Origin: Domibacillus robiginosus
GTDB taxonomy: Bacteria; Bacillota; Bacilli; Bacillales; Domibacillaceae
Reading direction: 5' to 3'
Length of the DNA stretch: 58,878 bases
Assembly (NCBI RefSeq): GCF_000966195.1
Contig: NZ_LAHL01000023.1
Coordinates: 1 to 58,878, forward strand
How positions within the stretch are numbered: the stretch's first letter is position 1; each line of letters starts with the position of its first letter. Shown here piece after piece: positions 41,679 to 49,910 of the stretch. Both the position numbers and the translations under genes were made by a program. The notes beneath the pieces were generated by a model. The model had not been told where the DNA came from. It made no database searches and saw nothing but the letters and a program-made list of their open reading frames with translations.

Positions 41679-41707
41679 TTGCCACCCCTTCTCTTCTTTT
41701 TTACAAT
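41679..41707 (+). promoter_or_regulatory. promoter of the LacI-family gene
   Basis: TTGCCA (41679-41684), 17 bp spacer, TACAAT (41702-41707): a good sigma-A promoter. Confidence 0.65.
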
Positions 41708-41715
41708 GTAAAGGA

Positions 41716-41729
41716 TGAAACGCGTTTCA
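41716..41729. promoter_or_regulatory. LacI-type palindromic operator
   Basis: TGAAACGCGTTTCA is a perfect 14 bp palindrome with a central CG step pair, the shape of LacI/PurR/CcpA-type operators. It lies at the predicted transcription start of the LacI-family gene, so autorepression is likely. It is not a proper cre (centre is GC, not CG). Confidence 0.6.
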
Positions 41730-41760
41730 GAACAAGTACTTTTTTGGAAGAGGGATCAAA

Positions 41761-42708
41761 ATAGGAAATATTCATGATATCGCTCGAATGGCTGGTGTTT
41801 CTGCCGCTACAGTTTCAAGAGTGTTAAATAACCATCCTTACGTAAAGGAAGAAAAAAGAAGGGCAGTTTTGCAGGCAGCCGAGCAGCTTCGTTACGTAAA
41901 AAACATTAATGCTGTTCACCTTTCACTCGGGAAAACAAAGATCATTGGAGTGATTCTCCCATTTTTCAGCCACCCTTACTTCGGTGTGATTTTGGGCGGA
42001 ATTGCTTCAGCTGCCGAAAAAGGCGGCTACAAATTGATGATTACGCAAAGCAATTATCAGGTGAGCCAGGAAATAGAGGCGCTGGATATGCTGAAGAGAA
42101 AACAAGTTGATGGAGTCATTATCGCTTCACGCGAGTGTCCTATTGATATCGTGAAGGACTACAGTGAATACGGAAAAATTATTTTATGCGAGGCGCCGGC
42201 TGATTCTTCGCTTTCTTCTGTATTTGTCGACCAGTATAAAGCGTTTCAGGCTGCTCTGGCTTTTTTAAAGCAAAAAAGCCGGACACGCGTGGGATATACT
42301 CTTTTACGGCCAGAAGGAAAAAGCAGTCTGGCAAGAAAAAAAGCATATCAAGAACAATTCAGTGAAGCAAAGTCTGACTGGTTATTTAACAATGCATTGA
42401 CAGTTGAGGACGGAACGAGAATTGCCCGCGAATGGGCGGAGATGCGTGATCGGCCGGATGCGATGGTGATCACAAACGATTTTGTGGCTGCCGGCTTTTT
42501 GCTTGAATGCAGAAAGCTTGGTTTCTCCGTGCCGGAGGATGTCTCCATTATTGGCTTTGACAATCATCCTATTGCAAGTGCACTTGACATTACAAGCGTT
42601 GAACTTCCCTTGCATCTGCTCGGAGAAACAGCATTTGAACAAGTGATTTCTTTAGACGTTTCCCACCTGGAAGTGCCATTTCGCCTTGTCGATCGAAACA
42701 GTGTATAA
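41761..42708 (+). CDS. LacI-family transcriptional regulator with a non-standard start codon
   Basis: The 315-residue regulator has the LacI HTH (IHDIARMAGVSAATVSRVLNN) and a periplasmic-binding-like effector domain (IIGVILPFFSHPYFGVILGGIASAAEKGGY, DGVIIASRECP, VITNDFVAAGFLLE, DVSIIGFDNHPIAS). No ATG, GTG or TTG lies between the upstream stop at 41716 and the ATG at 41788, which would delete the first helix of the HTH. The frame begins sensibly at ATA 41761 (family MANIHDIA... reads here ATA-GNIHDIA), with AGAGGG 6 nt before it. Either ATA initiates weakly or the start codon has mutated. The sensed sugar is unknown. Confidence 0.8.
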   Translation: MGNIHDIARMAGVSAATVSRVLNNHPYVKEEKRRAVLQAAEQLRYVKNINAVHLSLGKTKIIGVILPFFSHPYFGVILGGIASAAEKGGYKLMITQSNYQVSQEIEALDMLKRKQVDGVIIASRECPIDIVKDYSEYGKIILCEAPADSSLSSVFVDQYKAFQAALAFLKQKSRTRVGYTLLRPEGKSSLARKKAYQEQFSEAKSDWLFNNALTVEDGTRIAREWAEMRDRPDAMVITNDFVAAGFLLECRKLGFSVPEDVSIIGFDNHPIASALDITSVELPLHLLGETAFEQVISLDVSHLEVPFRLVDRNSV

Positions 42709-42710
42709 AT

Positions 42711-42748
42711 AAAAAAGACCAGCGAACCAACCCGCCGGTCTTTTTTTG
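42711..42748. terminator. terminator between the LacI-family and aldo-keto reductase genes
   Basis: GACC-x-GCG/CGC-x-GGTC stem with A-run and seven-T run on the two sides. Confidence 0.75.
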
Positions 42749-42763
42749 ATGCTCATATACGTA

Positions 42764-43588
42764 TTATTTACGATTAAATTCTGCTGGTACCGGACCTGTA
42801 CGCTCGCCACGGTCAAGCGCCTCAATTTGATCGATTTCTTCCTGTGTGAGTTCAAAGTCAAACACATTGAAGTTTTCTTCGATACGAGATGGTGTAACAG
42901 ATTTTGGAATGACGATTGAGCCGTTTTGCAGATGCCAGCGCAAAATAACTTGTGCTGGTGTTTTGCTATGTTTATTGGCAATGCCCTTCACAACCTCGTT
43001 TTCAAGCACAATACCACCCTGCATAAGCGGGCTCCATGCTTCCACATAAATGTCCTGCTCTTTACAAAATGCTTTCAGTTCTTTTTGAACAAGGTGTGGA
43101 TGGCACTCCACCTGGTTTACGACTGGCTTTACATCACACTCATCTAACAGGCGTTGCAAATGGTCAATATCAAAGTTGCAGACACCGATTGCTTTTACAC
43201 GCCCGTCGGCATACAGCTTTTCAAGTGCTTTATAGGTTTCCACATAGGTGTCTTCCTGTGGCATCGGCCAATGGATCAAGTATAGATCCACATAATCAAG
43301 ACCTAATTTTTCAAGGCTTGTTTCAAACGCTTTTAATGTAGTATCGTATCCTTGATCGGAATTCCACACTTTTGTTGTGATAAACAGCTCCTCGCGAGGT
43401 ACACCGCATTCCTTGATTGCCTTGCCAACGCCGCGCTCGTTTCCGTATACAGCAGCTGTATCAATAGAGCGGTAGCCTGTTTCAATTGCTTTTAATACAG
43501 CTGGTGTTGCTTGTTCATCTTCAACCTGCCAGACACCATATCCAAGCTGTGGCATTTGGAGGCCATTATTTAGCGTTACAAATTGCAT
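42764..43588 (-). CDS. aldo/keto reductase (AKR5, YvgN-like)
   Basis: The 274-residue NADPH-dependent reductase has the AKR catalytic tetrad: Asp and Tyr in YRSIDTAAVYGNE, Lys in ITTKVWN, His in LYLIHWPMP. GVCNFDIDHLQ, NQVECHPHLVQ and the coenzyme-binding IPKSVTPSRIEEN are also typical. It is close to B. subtilis YvgN, which reduces methylglyoxal and glyoxal. The start at 43588 (MQFVTLNNGLQMP) fits family members; the ORF opens 33 bases earlier. A TGCTATACT extended -10 lies about 40 bp upstream. Confidence 0.93.
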   Translation of the reverse strand: MQFVTLNNGLQMPQLGYGVWQVEDEQATPAVLKAIETGYRSIDTAAVYGNERGVGKAIKECGVPREELFITTKVWNSDQGYDTTLKAFETSLEKLGLDYVDLYLIHWPMPQEDTYVETYKALEKLYADGRVKAIGVCNFDIDHLQRLLDECDVKPVVNQVECHPHLVQKELKAFCKEQDIYVEAWSPLMQGGIVLENEVVKGIANKHSKTPAQVILRWHLQNGSIVIPKSVTPSRIEENFNVFDFELTQEEIDQIEALDRGERTGPVPAEFNRK

Positions 43589-43801
43589 GTTTCCGCATCC
43601 CTTCATCAATAAATTATTCACGCTGAAAGTATAGCATAGCCGTTATAGAGATTTCCTTTTAAACGACTTGCAGTCCAGGCCGCGCATGTAAGAGATATGT
43701 ATCCGCTTCAAACAGCCATGTAGAGAACAGCTGATGCTGCCCTTCCTGCTTCGATGAGTATCATCGTTTCTACATTAAAAACAGAAAACGTAGTCATTGT
43801 G

Positions 43802-44162
43802 TAGACAAAGTCTTTCTCTTTCAAAAAAAGACCCGATAAGTGAAGCTGTTCGGACTTCGCGTTCCGCAGGAGGCTTCGTCCGCCCAGCTTCACTAAATGG
43901 TGTTGAAGATCAATGAGCCCGGGATTGGGTGTACATCCCTCTTTTTTAAAAGAAAAAACAAGACCTTATTCGTTCTATACAATTTTGTTGCAAGCCACTT
44001 GGCGGCAGGAGGGCAGTGTAGACTCCTGTGGGACGAGCGGGCAGCTGAGACCGGTGGAGCCGCCAGGCGCCGTCGGGCTCAGCGCCTGCGCCACGGAAAG
44101 CGGAGCTGCCCGGACGCCGCCGATCTATCCCATTCATGTGACGGTTATCAATCATTTGTCTA
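43802..44162 (-). repeat. composite intergenic repeat, copy 2 (MITE-like, inverted relative to copy 1)
   Basis: Read on the minus strand, this 361 bp element is colinear with 11225-11656. It has the same TGTAGACAAATGATTGATAACC start, block A (GATCGGCGGCGTCCGGGCAG), AT-rich spacer, block B (AGTGAAG...CTTCACTTATCGG) and TTTGAAAGAGAAAGACTTTG end. Block B is about 65 bp shorter. The flanking terminators of copy 1 are absent. The rest of the 870 bp gap between the aldo-keto reductase and VOC genes holds nothing I can assign. Confidence 0.85.
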
Positions 44163-44458
44163 CAGTCTGGTAGTAGAACCTTTTTGCACTGCTATCGAAA
44201 TATGTCTTTTATTTTTCTGTTAAAAACAGTAGCAAAAGTAGTCAAGACTGTTCACAAACAAAGTCGCAAATGGAAATCCTCCTCTATCTTCAGAATCCAT
44301 CGCCGCCAATATACCATAACGCAGCAATGCAACAATCATGCGACAAATCCGATCCATATATAAATCAAAAAATCCTTCTTTCTGTTTTCTTTTATTATTA
44401 TTTTTGCTGGCGTATTTACTAAAGCAGGAGGATAATGGAGAAAACGGGAGGTATACAT

Positions 44459-44842
44459 ATGGGTATTTCAAAATTGGAGCACGTTGGGATTCAAGTAAAA
44501 AATTTAGAAGCAACAATTGAGTTTTACACAAAGGTTCTTGGGCTTGAATTGCTTGAGAAGCAGGGTCATCCCGATCCAAATCTACGCATTGCGTTTCTTG
44601 GCTTTAAGCAGTCAGATGAAACGTTAATTGAAATTATCGAAGGATATAATCCAGATCTGCCGGCTGAAGGAAAGGTGCACCATATTGCTTTTACGGTGGA
44701 CAATATTACAGAAGAGATCGCTCGTGTAAAGGAACATCATGTTGTGTTTGTGGATGAAGCTGTTACAACTCTTCCAAATGGAGCAAAATACGTCTTCTTC
44801 TATGGACCGGATGGCGAGTGGATTGAGCTGTTCGAGCGGTAA
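44459..44842 (+). CDS. VOC superfamily (glyoxalase I-like) protein
   Basis: The 127-residue protein has two beta-alpha-beta-beta-beta VOC modules: SKLEHVGIQVKNLEATIEFYTKVLGLELL (metal His in EHVGI) and VHHIAFTVDNITEEIARVKEH, ending YVFFYGPDGEWIELFE (metal Glu in IELFE). It may be a lactoylglutathione-lyase- or methylmalonyl-CoA-epimerase-like metalloenzyme; the substrate is not deducible. GGGAGG precedes the ATG at 44459. Its stop overlaps the start of the EamA gene (TAATG), so the two are coupled. Confidence 0.88.
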   Translation: MGISKLEHVGIQVKNLEATIEFYTKVLGLELLEKQGHPDPNLRIAFLGFKQSDETLIEIIEGYNPDLPAEGKVHHIAFTVDNITEEIARVKEHHVVFVDEAVTTLPNGAKYVFFYGPDGEWIELFER

Positions 44843-45729
44843 TGGAAAAAAGATCAATTGGGCTCCCCCTTTTGGTTGCGATTGTCGCCATTTCTTTTTC
44901 GGCGATTTTTGTAAAATGGTCAGACGCCCCAGCTTCCATTTTAAGTATGTACCGCATGATTCTTGCGAGCTTTTTCTTACTGCCTGTTGTCTGGCAAAAA
45001 AGAACCGAATTTGAACGCATTGAAAGAAAAGACTGGACGCTTCTGCTCCTGTCTGGGTTGTTTTTAGCTCTTCATTTCGTTTTATGGTTTGGCTCTTTAA
45101 AGCTGACTACTGTTGCCAGTTCAACGATTATTTTAGCGCTGCAGCCGCTTGTATCGCTGGCGGGCGGCTTTTTATTGTTTAAAGAACGGACGACCGCCTC
45201 TTCTCTTGCTGTCATGGGCATTGCCATTGTGGGAGCAGTAATGATTGGCTGGGGAGACCTCGGGCTAAGCGGGCAGGCGATTTTAGGAGATGTTCTTTCT
45301 TTCTTAAGTGTGATTGCTGTTGTCGGTTATCTGCTCATTGGGCAGCAGACTGTTCGTAAAGTTTCTCACTGGATTTACAGCTTTTGTGTTTTTTCTTTTG
45401 CCGCGCTTTTTTTATTTCTTTATAACGTATTATCCAGTGTTCCCCTGACCGGCTACAGCCAGCAAGAGTGGGGTATATTTCTTCTTCTCGCTATTGTTCC
45501 AACCATTGCTCATGTGATTAACAATTGGCTGATGAACTATGTAACGGCTACAACCATTTCAATGAGCATTTTAGGCGAACCGGTCGGCGCCACTCTTCTT
45601 GCCGTTCTTCTGTTGAATGAACGGCTGACAGGCTGGCAGGCGGCAGGCGGTCTATTGATTTTAGTCGGTGTTTTTTTCTTTTTAGTTAAACAACAGCCTA
45701 AAACGAGCAAAAAGAGCGGATCACGATGA
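44842..45729 (+). CDS. EamA/DMT family transporter
   Basis: The 295-residue membrane protein has ten hydrophobic helices in two EamA repeats (FSAIFVKWSDAPASILSMYRMILA ... ALQPLVSLAGGFLLFKE; then YVTATTISMSILGEPVGATLLAVLLLNERLTGWQAAGG). DMT carriers of this type export metabolites or amino acids. It is translationally coupled to the VOC gene, so it may export a product or substrate linked to that enzyme. The end overlaps convergent ywaF by 9 bp. Confidence 0.9.
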   Translation: MEKRSIGLPLLVAIVAISFSAIFVKWSDAPASILSMYRMILASFFLLPVVWQKRTEFERIERKDWTLLLLSGLFLALHFVLWFGSLKLTTVASSTIILALQPLVSLAGGFLLFKERTTASSLAVMGIAIVGAVMIGWGDLGLSGQAILGDVLSFLSVIAVVGYLLIGQQTVRKVSHWIYSFCVFSFAALFLFLYNVLSSVPLTGYSQQEWGIFLLLAIVPTIAHVINNWLMNYVTATTISMSILGEPVGATLLAVLLLNERLTGWQAAGGLLILVGVFFFLVKQQPKTSKKSGSR

Positions 45730-46482
45730 TTCCGCTCTTTTTGCTGTTTTACGCCGAAATAACTTTTCCGTTTGATGACCAGCTGGCTTTTCCCGAAACA
45801 GCATCCAGATAAATAAACTGAGCACAAGTGCCAGCGCCTCAAGAGACAAAATATACCACGGATATGGTCCAAGCAAATCCAGTAAGCTGGCGCTTGACGG
45901 CTTGTGGCTTAAATAAAGATAATTTCCACCTGTCCATATATTGATCAGCATCACAGGCGGTATAAGTATATTTAAAAACAGTACTGTTTTTCCGACCGAA
46001 TAAAGTGTAGGCCTGTAGCCTTTCACCCATGTAAAGTAAAGCGGCACGATCATTAAAAAAGCATGAACAGTAAAAAAGTGAAAAAAACGAAAATGTGGAA
46101 AGTCAAAATTTAAATAGGGTGTTAATAAAGCCTGGGACGCTCCCAGCAGCCCGGTAAACAGCAAAATATCATATATATTTTTTTTATGCGTCAATAGGAG
46201 TAGAACAGCTAGAAATAAACTGATGCTGCATAGCTCCAATGGGATAGCGTGACTGATCCTCCAGCTGTTCGTTGCCACCATCCATACATGGTAGAGCATT
46301 TCTATGACCAGCAAGAAAAAAGCTGTCCCAATTTCTGTTTTTCTTCCGATCAAGCTGCCAAGCTGCTGGCGAAAGAGGTATAAACCGACAAATGCTGTAG
46401 TAACGACTGCTATAACAGTAAAATGGCTTCCTGAAAACATCGAAAAGTCATAGTTTTGATAGCTTCCGCTAAACCAGCCCAT
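45721..46482 (-). CDS. TIGR02206 family membrane protein (YwaF-like)
   Basis: The 253-residue protein has about seven hydrophobic helices. The family signature covers SHAIPLELCSISLFLAVLLL, ASQALLTPYLNFDFPHFRFFHFFTVHAFL and NIWTGGNYLYLSHKPSSASLLDLLGPYPWYI. YwaF-type proteins are uncharacterised. AAGGAGGCG precedes the ATG. It is monocistronic and divergent from the ammonium transporter gene across a 323 bp gap. Confidence 0.9.
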   Translation of the reverse strand: MGWFSGSYQNYDFSMFSGSHFTVIAVVTTAFVGLYLFRQQLGSLIGRKTEIGTAFFLLVIEMLYHVWMVATNSWRISHAIPLELCSISLFLAVLLLLTHKKNIYDILLFTGLLGASQALLTPYLNFDFPHFRFFHFFTVHAFLMIVPLYFTWVKGYRPTLYSVGKTVLFLNILIPPVMLINIWTGGNYLYLSHKPSSASLLDLLGPYPWYILSLEALALVLSLFIWMLFREKPAGHQTEKLFRRKTAKRAESS

Positions 46483-46669
46483 CGTTACGCCTCCTTTTTC
46501 AATTCAGTTTATCATACATTGTCTATATAATCCTTTTTTTGTCATTTGCTTTTTCTTTTTTATTTATATGAAAGAAATTCTTGAAGCATACCCACCTGTA
46601 CATAAGACTCGTACATTCTTTTTTCCCGTATATATATCCACACTTTTTGAAAATTATCCGTTTTTAATA

Positions 46670-46686
46670 TGTCATATTTTATTACA
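46670..46686. promoter_or_regulatory. upstream GlnR/TnrA box of the ammonium transporter
   Basis: TGTCATATTTTATTACA fits TGTNA-N7-TNACA at every fixed position. It is centred about 71 bp upstream of the predicted transcription start, so TnrA-type activation is possible. Confidence 0.75.
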
Positions 46687-46713
46687 CAAGTGAAAAAAAT
46701 CCTAAAAAACCTA

Positions 46714-46742
46714 TTGACGAATCTTTAATTTCCGCATAAGAT
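46714..46742 (+). promoter_or_regulatory. promoter of the ammonium transporter
   Basis: TTGACG (46714-46719), 17 bp spacer, TAAGAT (46737-46742). Confidence 0.7.
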
Positions 46743-46749
46743 AGTTACA

Positions 46750-46766
46750 TGTTATAAAAAGTAACA
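46750..46766. promoter_or_regulatory. downstream GlnR/TnrA box of the ammonium transporter
   Basis: TGTTATAAAAAGTAACA is another perfect TGTNA-N7-TNACA match, starting at the predicted transcription start. This is a repressor position (GlnR). It lies exactly 80 bp after the first box. Confidence 0.75.
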
Positions 46767-46805
46767 TCATAAGTTAAGAAAAATAACGTTCGGGAGGGTT
46801 TTAAC

Positions 46806-48077
46806 ATGGAAGATATGTTGTACTTAATGAACAGCCTCTGGGTCATGGTTAGTGCTATTTTAGTTATTTTCATGATTGCCGGATTTATTATGCTTGAGGC
46901 TGGATCAACTCGTATGAAAAACGCCGGCCATATTGCCGGAAAAACAGCTTTCACATTCGGACTCGCATCCCTCGTTTTCTGGGCTGTCGGATTCGCTTTT
47001 ATTTTCGGGGATAACGCAAACTTTTTTGTTGGTTTATCGAACTTTTTCTATTCAGGTGCTGACTTAGATTTAGGTCTTTCTTCTACTGTATTCTTTGTGT
47101 TCCAGCTGGCATTTGCAGGAATCTCGATTACAATTGCCCTTGGTGGTTTCGCGGAACGTGCAAAGCTATCGGTATACGTTTTGTTCACTATTCTTTTCTC
47201 CGCTATTGTATACCCAGTTGTTGCACATTGGATCTGGGGCGGCGGCTGGCTTGCGGAACACGGTAAGCAGGATTTTGCAGGCTCAACAGTTGTTCACTTG
47301 ACTGGTGCGATGGCAGCTCTTGCAGCGACAATCTTGCTTAAACCACGTATTGGCCGTTTTAACAAAGACGGTTCCGCTAATGCAATTCATGGACATAACC
47401 AGGTATTTACATCACTCGGTGTATTGATTCTATGGGTAGGGTGGTTTGGCTTTAACGCAGGAAGTACGGTATCAGTTGATGCTGGATTCTTCGGCTTTGT
47501 TGCACTCAATACACAGCTTGCAGCTGGCGCTGGCGCTGTGGCAGCTCTTATTATTTCCTGGGTTGTACTTGGCAAGTCGGATATTCCAACTATCTTAAAT
47601 GGAGCTCTAGCAGGCCTCGTAGCTATTACAGCATCCTGTGCGTTCGTTAATACGTGGGCAGCTGTTGTCATTGGATTGATTGCCGGCGTCCTTGTATTCT
47701 ATGGAGCGAAATGGATGGAAAAAATGGGCATAGATGATCCGATTTTCGCTCTTTCTGTTCACGGTATTCCAGGTATTTGGGGTACATTATCAACAGGATT
47801 CTTCGCTACACCTGAACTTGCAACAGTTGGACGTCCGGGCCTTTTCTACGGTGGCGGTTTTGAACAGCTTGGTGTTCAGGCAATGGGGGTATTCGTTTCT
47901 GGCGCATTCGCATTTGTCGTATCCTTCGCTATTCTTTTTGTTATCAAAAAGCTACTCGGCGGACTTCGCGTTTCTGAAGAAGAAGAAATTATGGGTCTTG
48001 ATATTAGCGAACACGGATCGTACGGTTATCCAGAAGTATTTGCTGATACAAAATCAAAAGCTGTAGGAGATAAATAA
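46806..48077 (+). CDS. amt: ammonium transporter (Amt/NrgA)
   Basis: The 423-residue Amt protein has eleven membrane helices and family landmarks: LWVMVSAILVIFMIAGFIMLEAGSTRMKN, FQLAFAGISITIALGGFAERAKL, HWIWGGGWL, DFAGSTVVHLTGAMAALAA (pore signature with twin-His pore residue), GWFGFNAGS and the second pore His in SVHGIPGIWGTL. It takes up NH4+/NH3 under nitrogen limitation. Unlike most Bacillus nrgAB loci, no GlnK/PII gene follows; a GlnD-like nucleotidyltransferase gene does. GGGAGGG precedes the ATG. Confidence 0.96.
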   Translation: MEDMLYLMNSLWVMVSAILVIFMIAGFIMLEAGSTRMKNAGHIAGKTAFTFGLASLVFWAVGFAFIFGDNANFFVGLSNFFYSGADLDLGLSSTVFFVFQLAFAGISITIALGGFAERAKLSVYVLFTILFSAIVYPVVAHWIWGGGWLAEHGKQDFAGSTVVHLTGAMAALAATILLKPRIGRFNKDGSANAIHGHNQVFTSLGVLILWVGWFGFNAGSTVSVDAGFFGFVALNTQLAAGAGAVAALIISWVVLGKSDIPTILNGALAGLVAITASCAFVNTWAAVVIGLIAGVLVFYGAKWMEKMGIDDPIFALSVHGIPGIWGTLSTGFFATPELATVGRPGLFYGGGFEQLGVQAMGVFVSGAFAFVVSFAILFVIKKLLGGLRVSEEEEIMGLDISEHGSYGYPEVFADTKSKAVGDK

Positions 48078-48081
48078 GATA

Positions 48082-48120
48082 AATAATACGCAAAGCGGCG
48101 GCGCTTTGCGTATTATTGTT
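48082..48120 (+). terminator. hairpin (terminator or attenuator) between amt and the nucleotidyltransferase gene
   Basis: A perfect 15 bp stem AATAATACGCAAAGC/GCTTTGCGTATTATT with only a short, broken T-run (TTGTTT) suggests partial read-through into the downstream pair. Confidence 0.75.
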
Positions 48121-48139
48121 TAAAAGGATGTGAGAAACC

Positions 48140-49120
48140 ATGACAACAAGAGCGCAATCCTACGCAAATATTCGTCATGAAAAAGAAAAAATGATGGAGA
48201 AGCATCTTCATTCAACACAACGCCTAAACGCTTTTCACGATGAGATTATGAAACAGGTCCTCACGATCGCTCTGCATATTCATGAACATCAATATGGATC
48301 TCCTCCATGCCCTTATTCTCTTTTTTTACTCGGCAGTGCCGGTCGTTCTGAGCAAGGTACCATTAGTGACCAGGATCACGGAATCGTGTTTCAGGCAGAT
48401 ACAGAGGAAGCCACTGAATATTTTTTAACCTTGGGCCGTACTTTTTCAGAGGGATTAAACGCGGCCGGTTATCCGTATTGCGAGGGAAATGTGATGAGCT
48501 CCAATCCTGTCTGGTGCCGTTCCGCAGAAAACTGGAAGCAGCAGATCGCTTCCTGGATTGATTCAGAAACACTTGACACAATGCGCTCTGTTCATATGAT
48601 ATGCGACGCCCGTGTTCTTCACGGAAAAAAAACACCTGTTATCTCATTAAAGAAACAAATTTCCGCTAGCATGAAAAAGGACCCCCATAAACTGAAGCGC
48701 TTTTTTGAGAACATTCAATTTATGAAAAAATCGGTCGGTCTGTTTGGTCAAATCTTCACCGAGCAAAACGGCTCGCATGCTGGGTCCCTAAATTTAAAAC
48801 AGTCTGCTTTTCTTCCATATGTAAATGCGATTCGAGTACTTGCAATCAAAGAAGATATTGTTGCTTCTTCTACATTGCTACGTATGAAAGCTTTAATGGA
48901 TGTGCCTGCTCATAATAGCCGCATTCAGGAATATGAAGAAGCATTCCGGATGCTGCTTGAATTCAGGCTTCGCGCACTTAAAAATGCACCCGATTATGAC
49001 AGCTCCCATTATATAAACATTGATTCACTAGGGCCGGTCCGCAAGCGGGAACTGCGCCACATTTTAAAAACCGCAGATTCTCTTCATCATTACGTACAGC
49101 GATTTACTGCAAAAGGATGA
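48140..49120 (+). CDS. DUF294 (GlnD-like) nucleotidyltransferase
   Basis: The 326-residue protein has the nucleotidyltransferase motif LLGSAGRSEQGTISDQDHG (G65-S...D77-x-D79) of DUF294/GlnD-type enzymes. A helical DUF294_C region follows (about 170-320, NAIRVLAIKEDI, FRLRALKNAPDYDSSHYINIDSL). GlnD uridylylates PII in other bacteria, but this shorter protein lacks HD and ACT domains. Other DUF294 proteins carry CBS domains, also absent here. It lies 63 bp after amt and 6 bp before the exonuclease gene. Target unknown. Confidence 0.85.
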   Translation: MTTRAQSYANIRHEKEKMMEKHLHSTQRLNAFHDEIMKQVLTIALHIHEHQYGSPPCPYSLFLLGSAGRSEQGTISDQDHGIVFQADTEEATEYFLTLGRTFSEGLNAAGYPYCEGNVMSSNPVWCRSAENWKQQIASWIDSETLDTMRSVHMICDARVLHGKKTPVISLKKQISASMKKDPHKLKRFFENIQFMKKSVGLFGQIFTEQNGSHAGSLNLKQSAFLPYVNAIRVLAIKEDIVASSTLLRMKALMDVPAHNSRIQEYEEAFRMLLEFRLRALKNAPDYDSSHYINIDSLGPVRKRELRHILKTADSLHHYVQRFTAKG

Positions 49121-49126
49121 TGCATA

Positions 49127-49828
49127 ATGGGCTTTAATGATTTTATGAAAAATTTAAGCGGAAACCGATTTACCGGACTTCAAGGCGGTCGGCAGGACAT
49201 GGCTTTTATGAGAAGTCTGCAGCGGGATTTAAAAACAAAGCAAGCAACGTCTATTCCATTAGACGAATTGCAGGTCATTGTCTTTGACTTAGAGACAACA
49301 GGATTTCATCCGGATAAAGGGGATAAAATTTTATCGATTGGTGCTGTCAAAGTAACCGGCCGCCATGTTGAAGATGAATTTTACTCACTGGTCCGCTTTA
49401 CTGAACCGCTTCCGCCTCTTGTCAAAGAATTGACCGGACTTGAGGAAGCTCAGCTGATCGAGGCACCCGATCCCGCCGAAGCACTTGAGCAATTTTTTAA
49501 ATTTAGTGGTGCTTCTCCGCTCGTTGCTCATCATGCGAGCCACGAAAAAGCATTTATGACCTATGCAAGCCGAAAATACTTTCGCACTCCATTTGCCCAC
49601 CGGCTGATCGATACATCATTTATGTACCGGATTGCCGACCCGGACAACCCTTATGTCCGCCTTGAAGATTGCTGCGAACATCATCAAATACCCATTACTG
49701 GCCGTCACCATGCACTCGGTGATGCACGCTTGACCGCAGCACTTTGGGCTGTTTATGTCGAAAAGCTTCAAGCGATGAACATTACTACCCTATCTCAAGT
49801 TTATGAGAGACTCGCCGTTATTCGATAA
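49127..49828 (+). CDS. DnaQ-like 3'-5' exonuclease (DEDDh)
   Basis: The 233-residue protein has Exo I IVFDLETTGFHPDKGD (Asp54, Glu56), an Exo II segment LVAHHASHEKAFM in which the usual Asp is Glu, and Exo III GRHHALGDARLTAALW (His and Asp of DEDDh). The first 45 residues are an extra N-terminal region. DUF294 nucleotidyltransferase plus DnaQ-type exonuclease is a recurring gene pair in bacteria, so the partner is probably functional. AAGGATG precedes the ATG. The final codons form one arm of the terminator. Confidence 0.87.
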   Translation: MGFNDFMKNLSGNRFTGLQGGRQDMAFMRSLQRDLKTKQATSIPLDELQVIVFDLETTGFHPDKGDKILSIGAVKVTGRHVEDEFYSLVRFTEPLPPLVKELTGLEEAQLIEAPDPAEALEQFFKFSGASPLVAHHASHEKAFMTYASRKYFRTPFAHRLIDTSFMYRIADPDNPYVRLEDCCEHHQIPITGRHHALGDARLTAALWAVYVEKLQAMNITTLSQVYERLAVIR

Positions 49829-49842
49829 ACGGCGGGTCTTTT
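49809..49842 (+). terminator. terminator after the exonuclease gene
   Basis: GACTCGCCGTT/AACGGCGGGTC stem followed by TTTTG, overlapping the stop codon. Confidence 0.7.
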
Positions 49843-49910
49843 GTATGATTTTTCTATTTTCCGAATCTTTTCCTTTTTCCACTCGTATGGAAGAGCAAGG
49901 AGGTGCTACG

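Noticed and set aside
41716-41729. Palindrome TGAAACGCGTTTCA as a CcpA cre site
   Set aside because: The central bases are GC instead of the CG required by TGWNANCGNTNWCA; it fits better as the operator of the adjacent LacI-family regulator.
44220-44579. Minus-strand ORF of 119 codons before the VOC gene
   Set aside because: Its N-terminal part is the antisense of the VOC gene, and internal ATGs lack ribosome sites.
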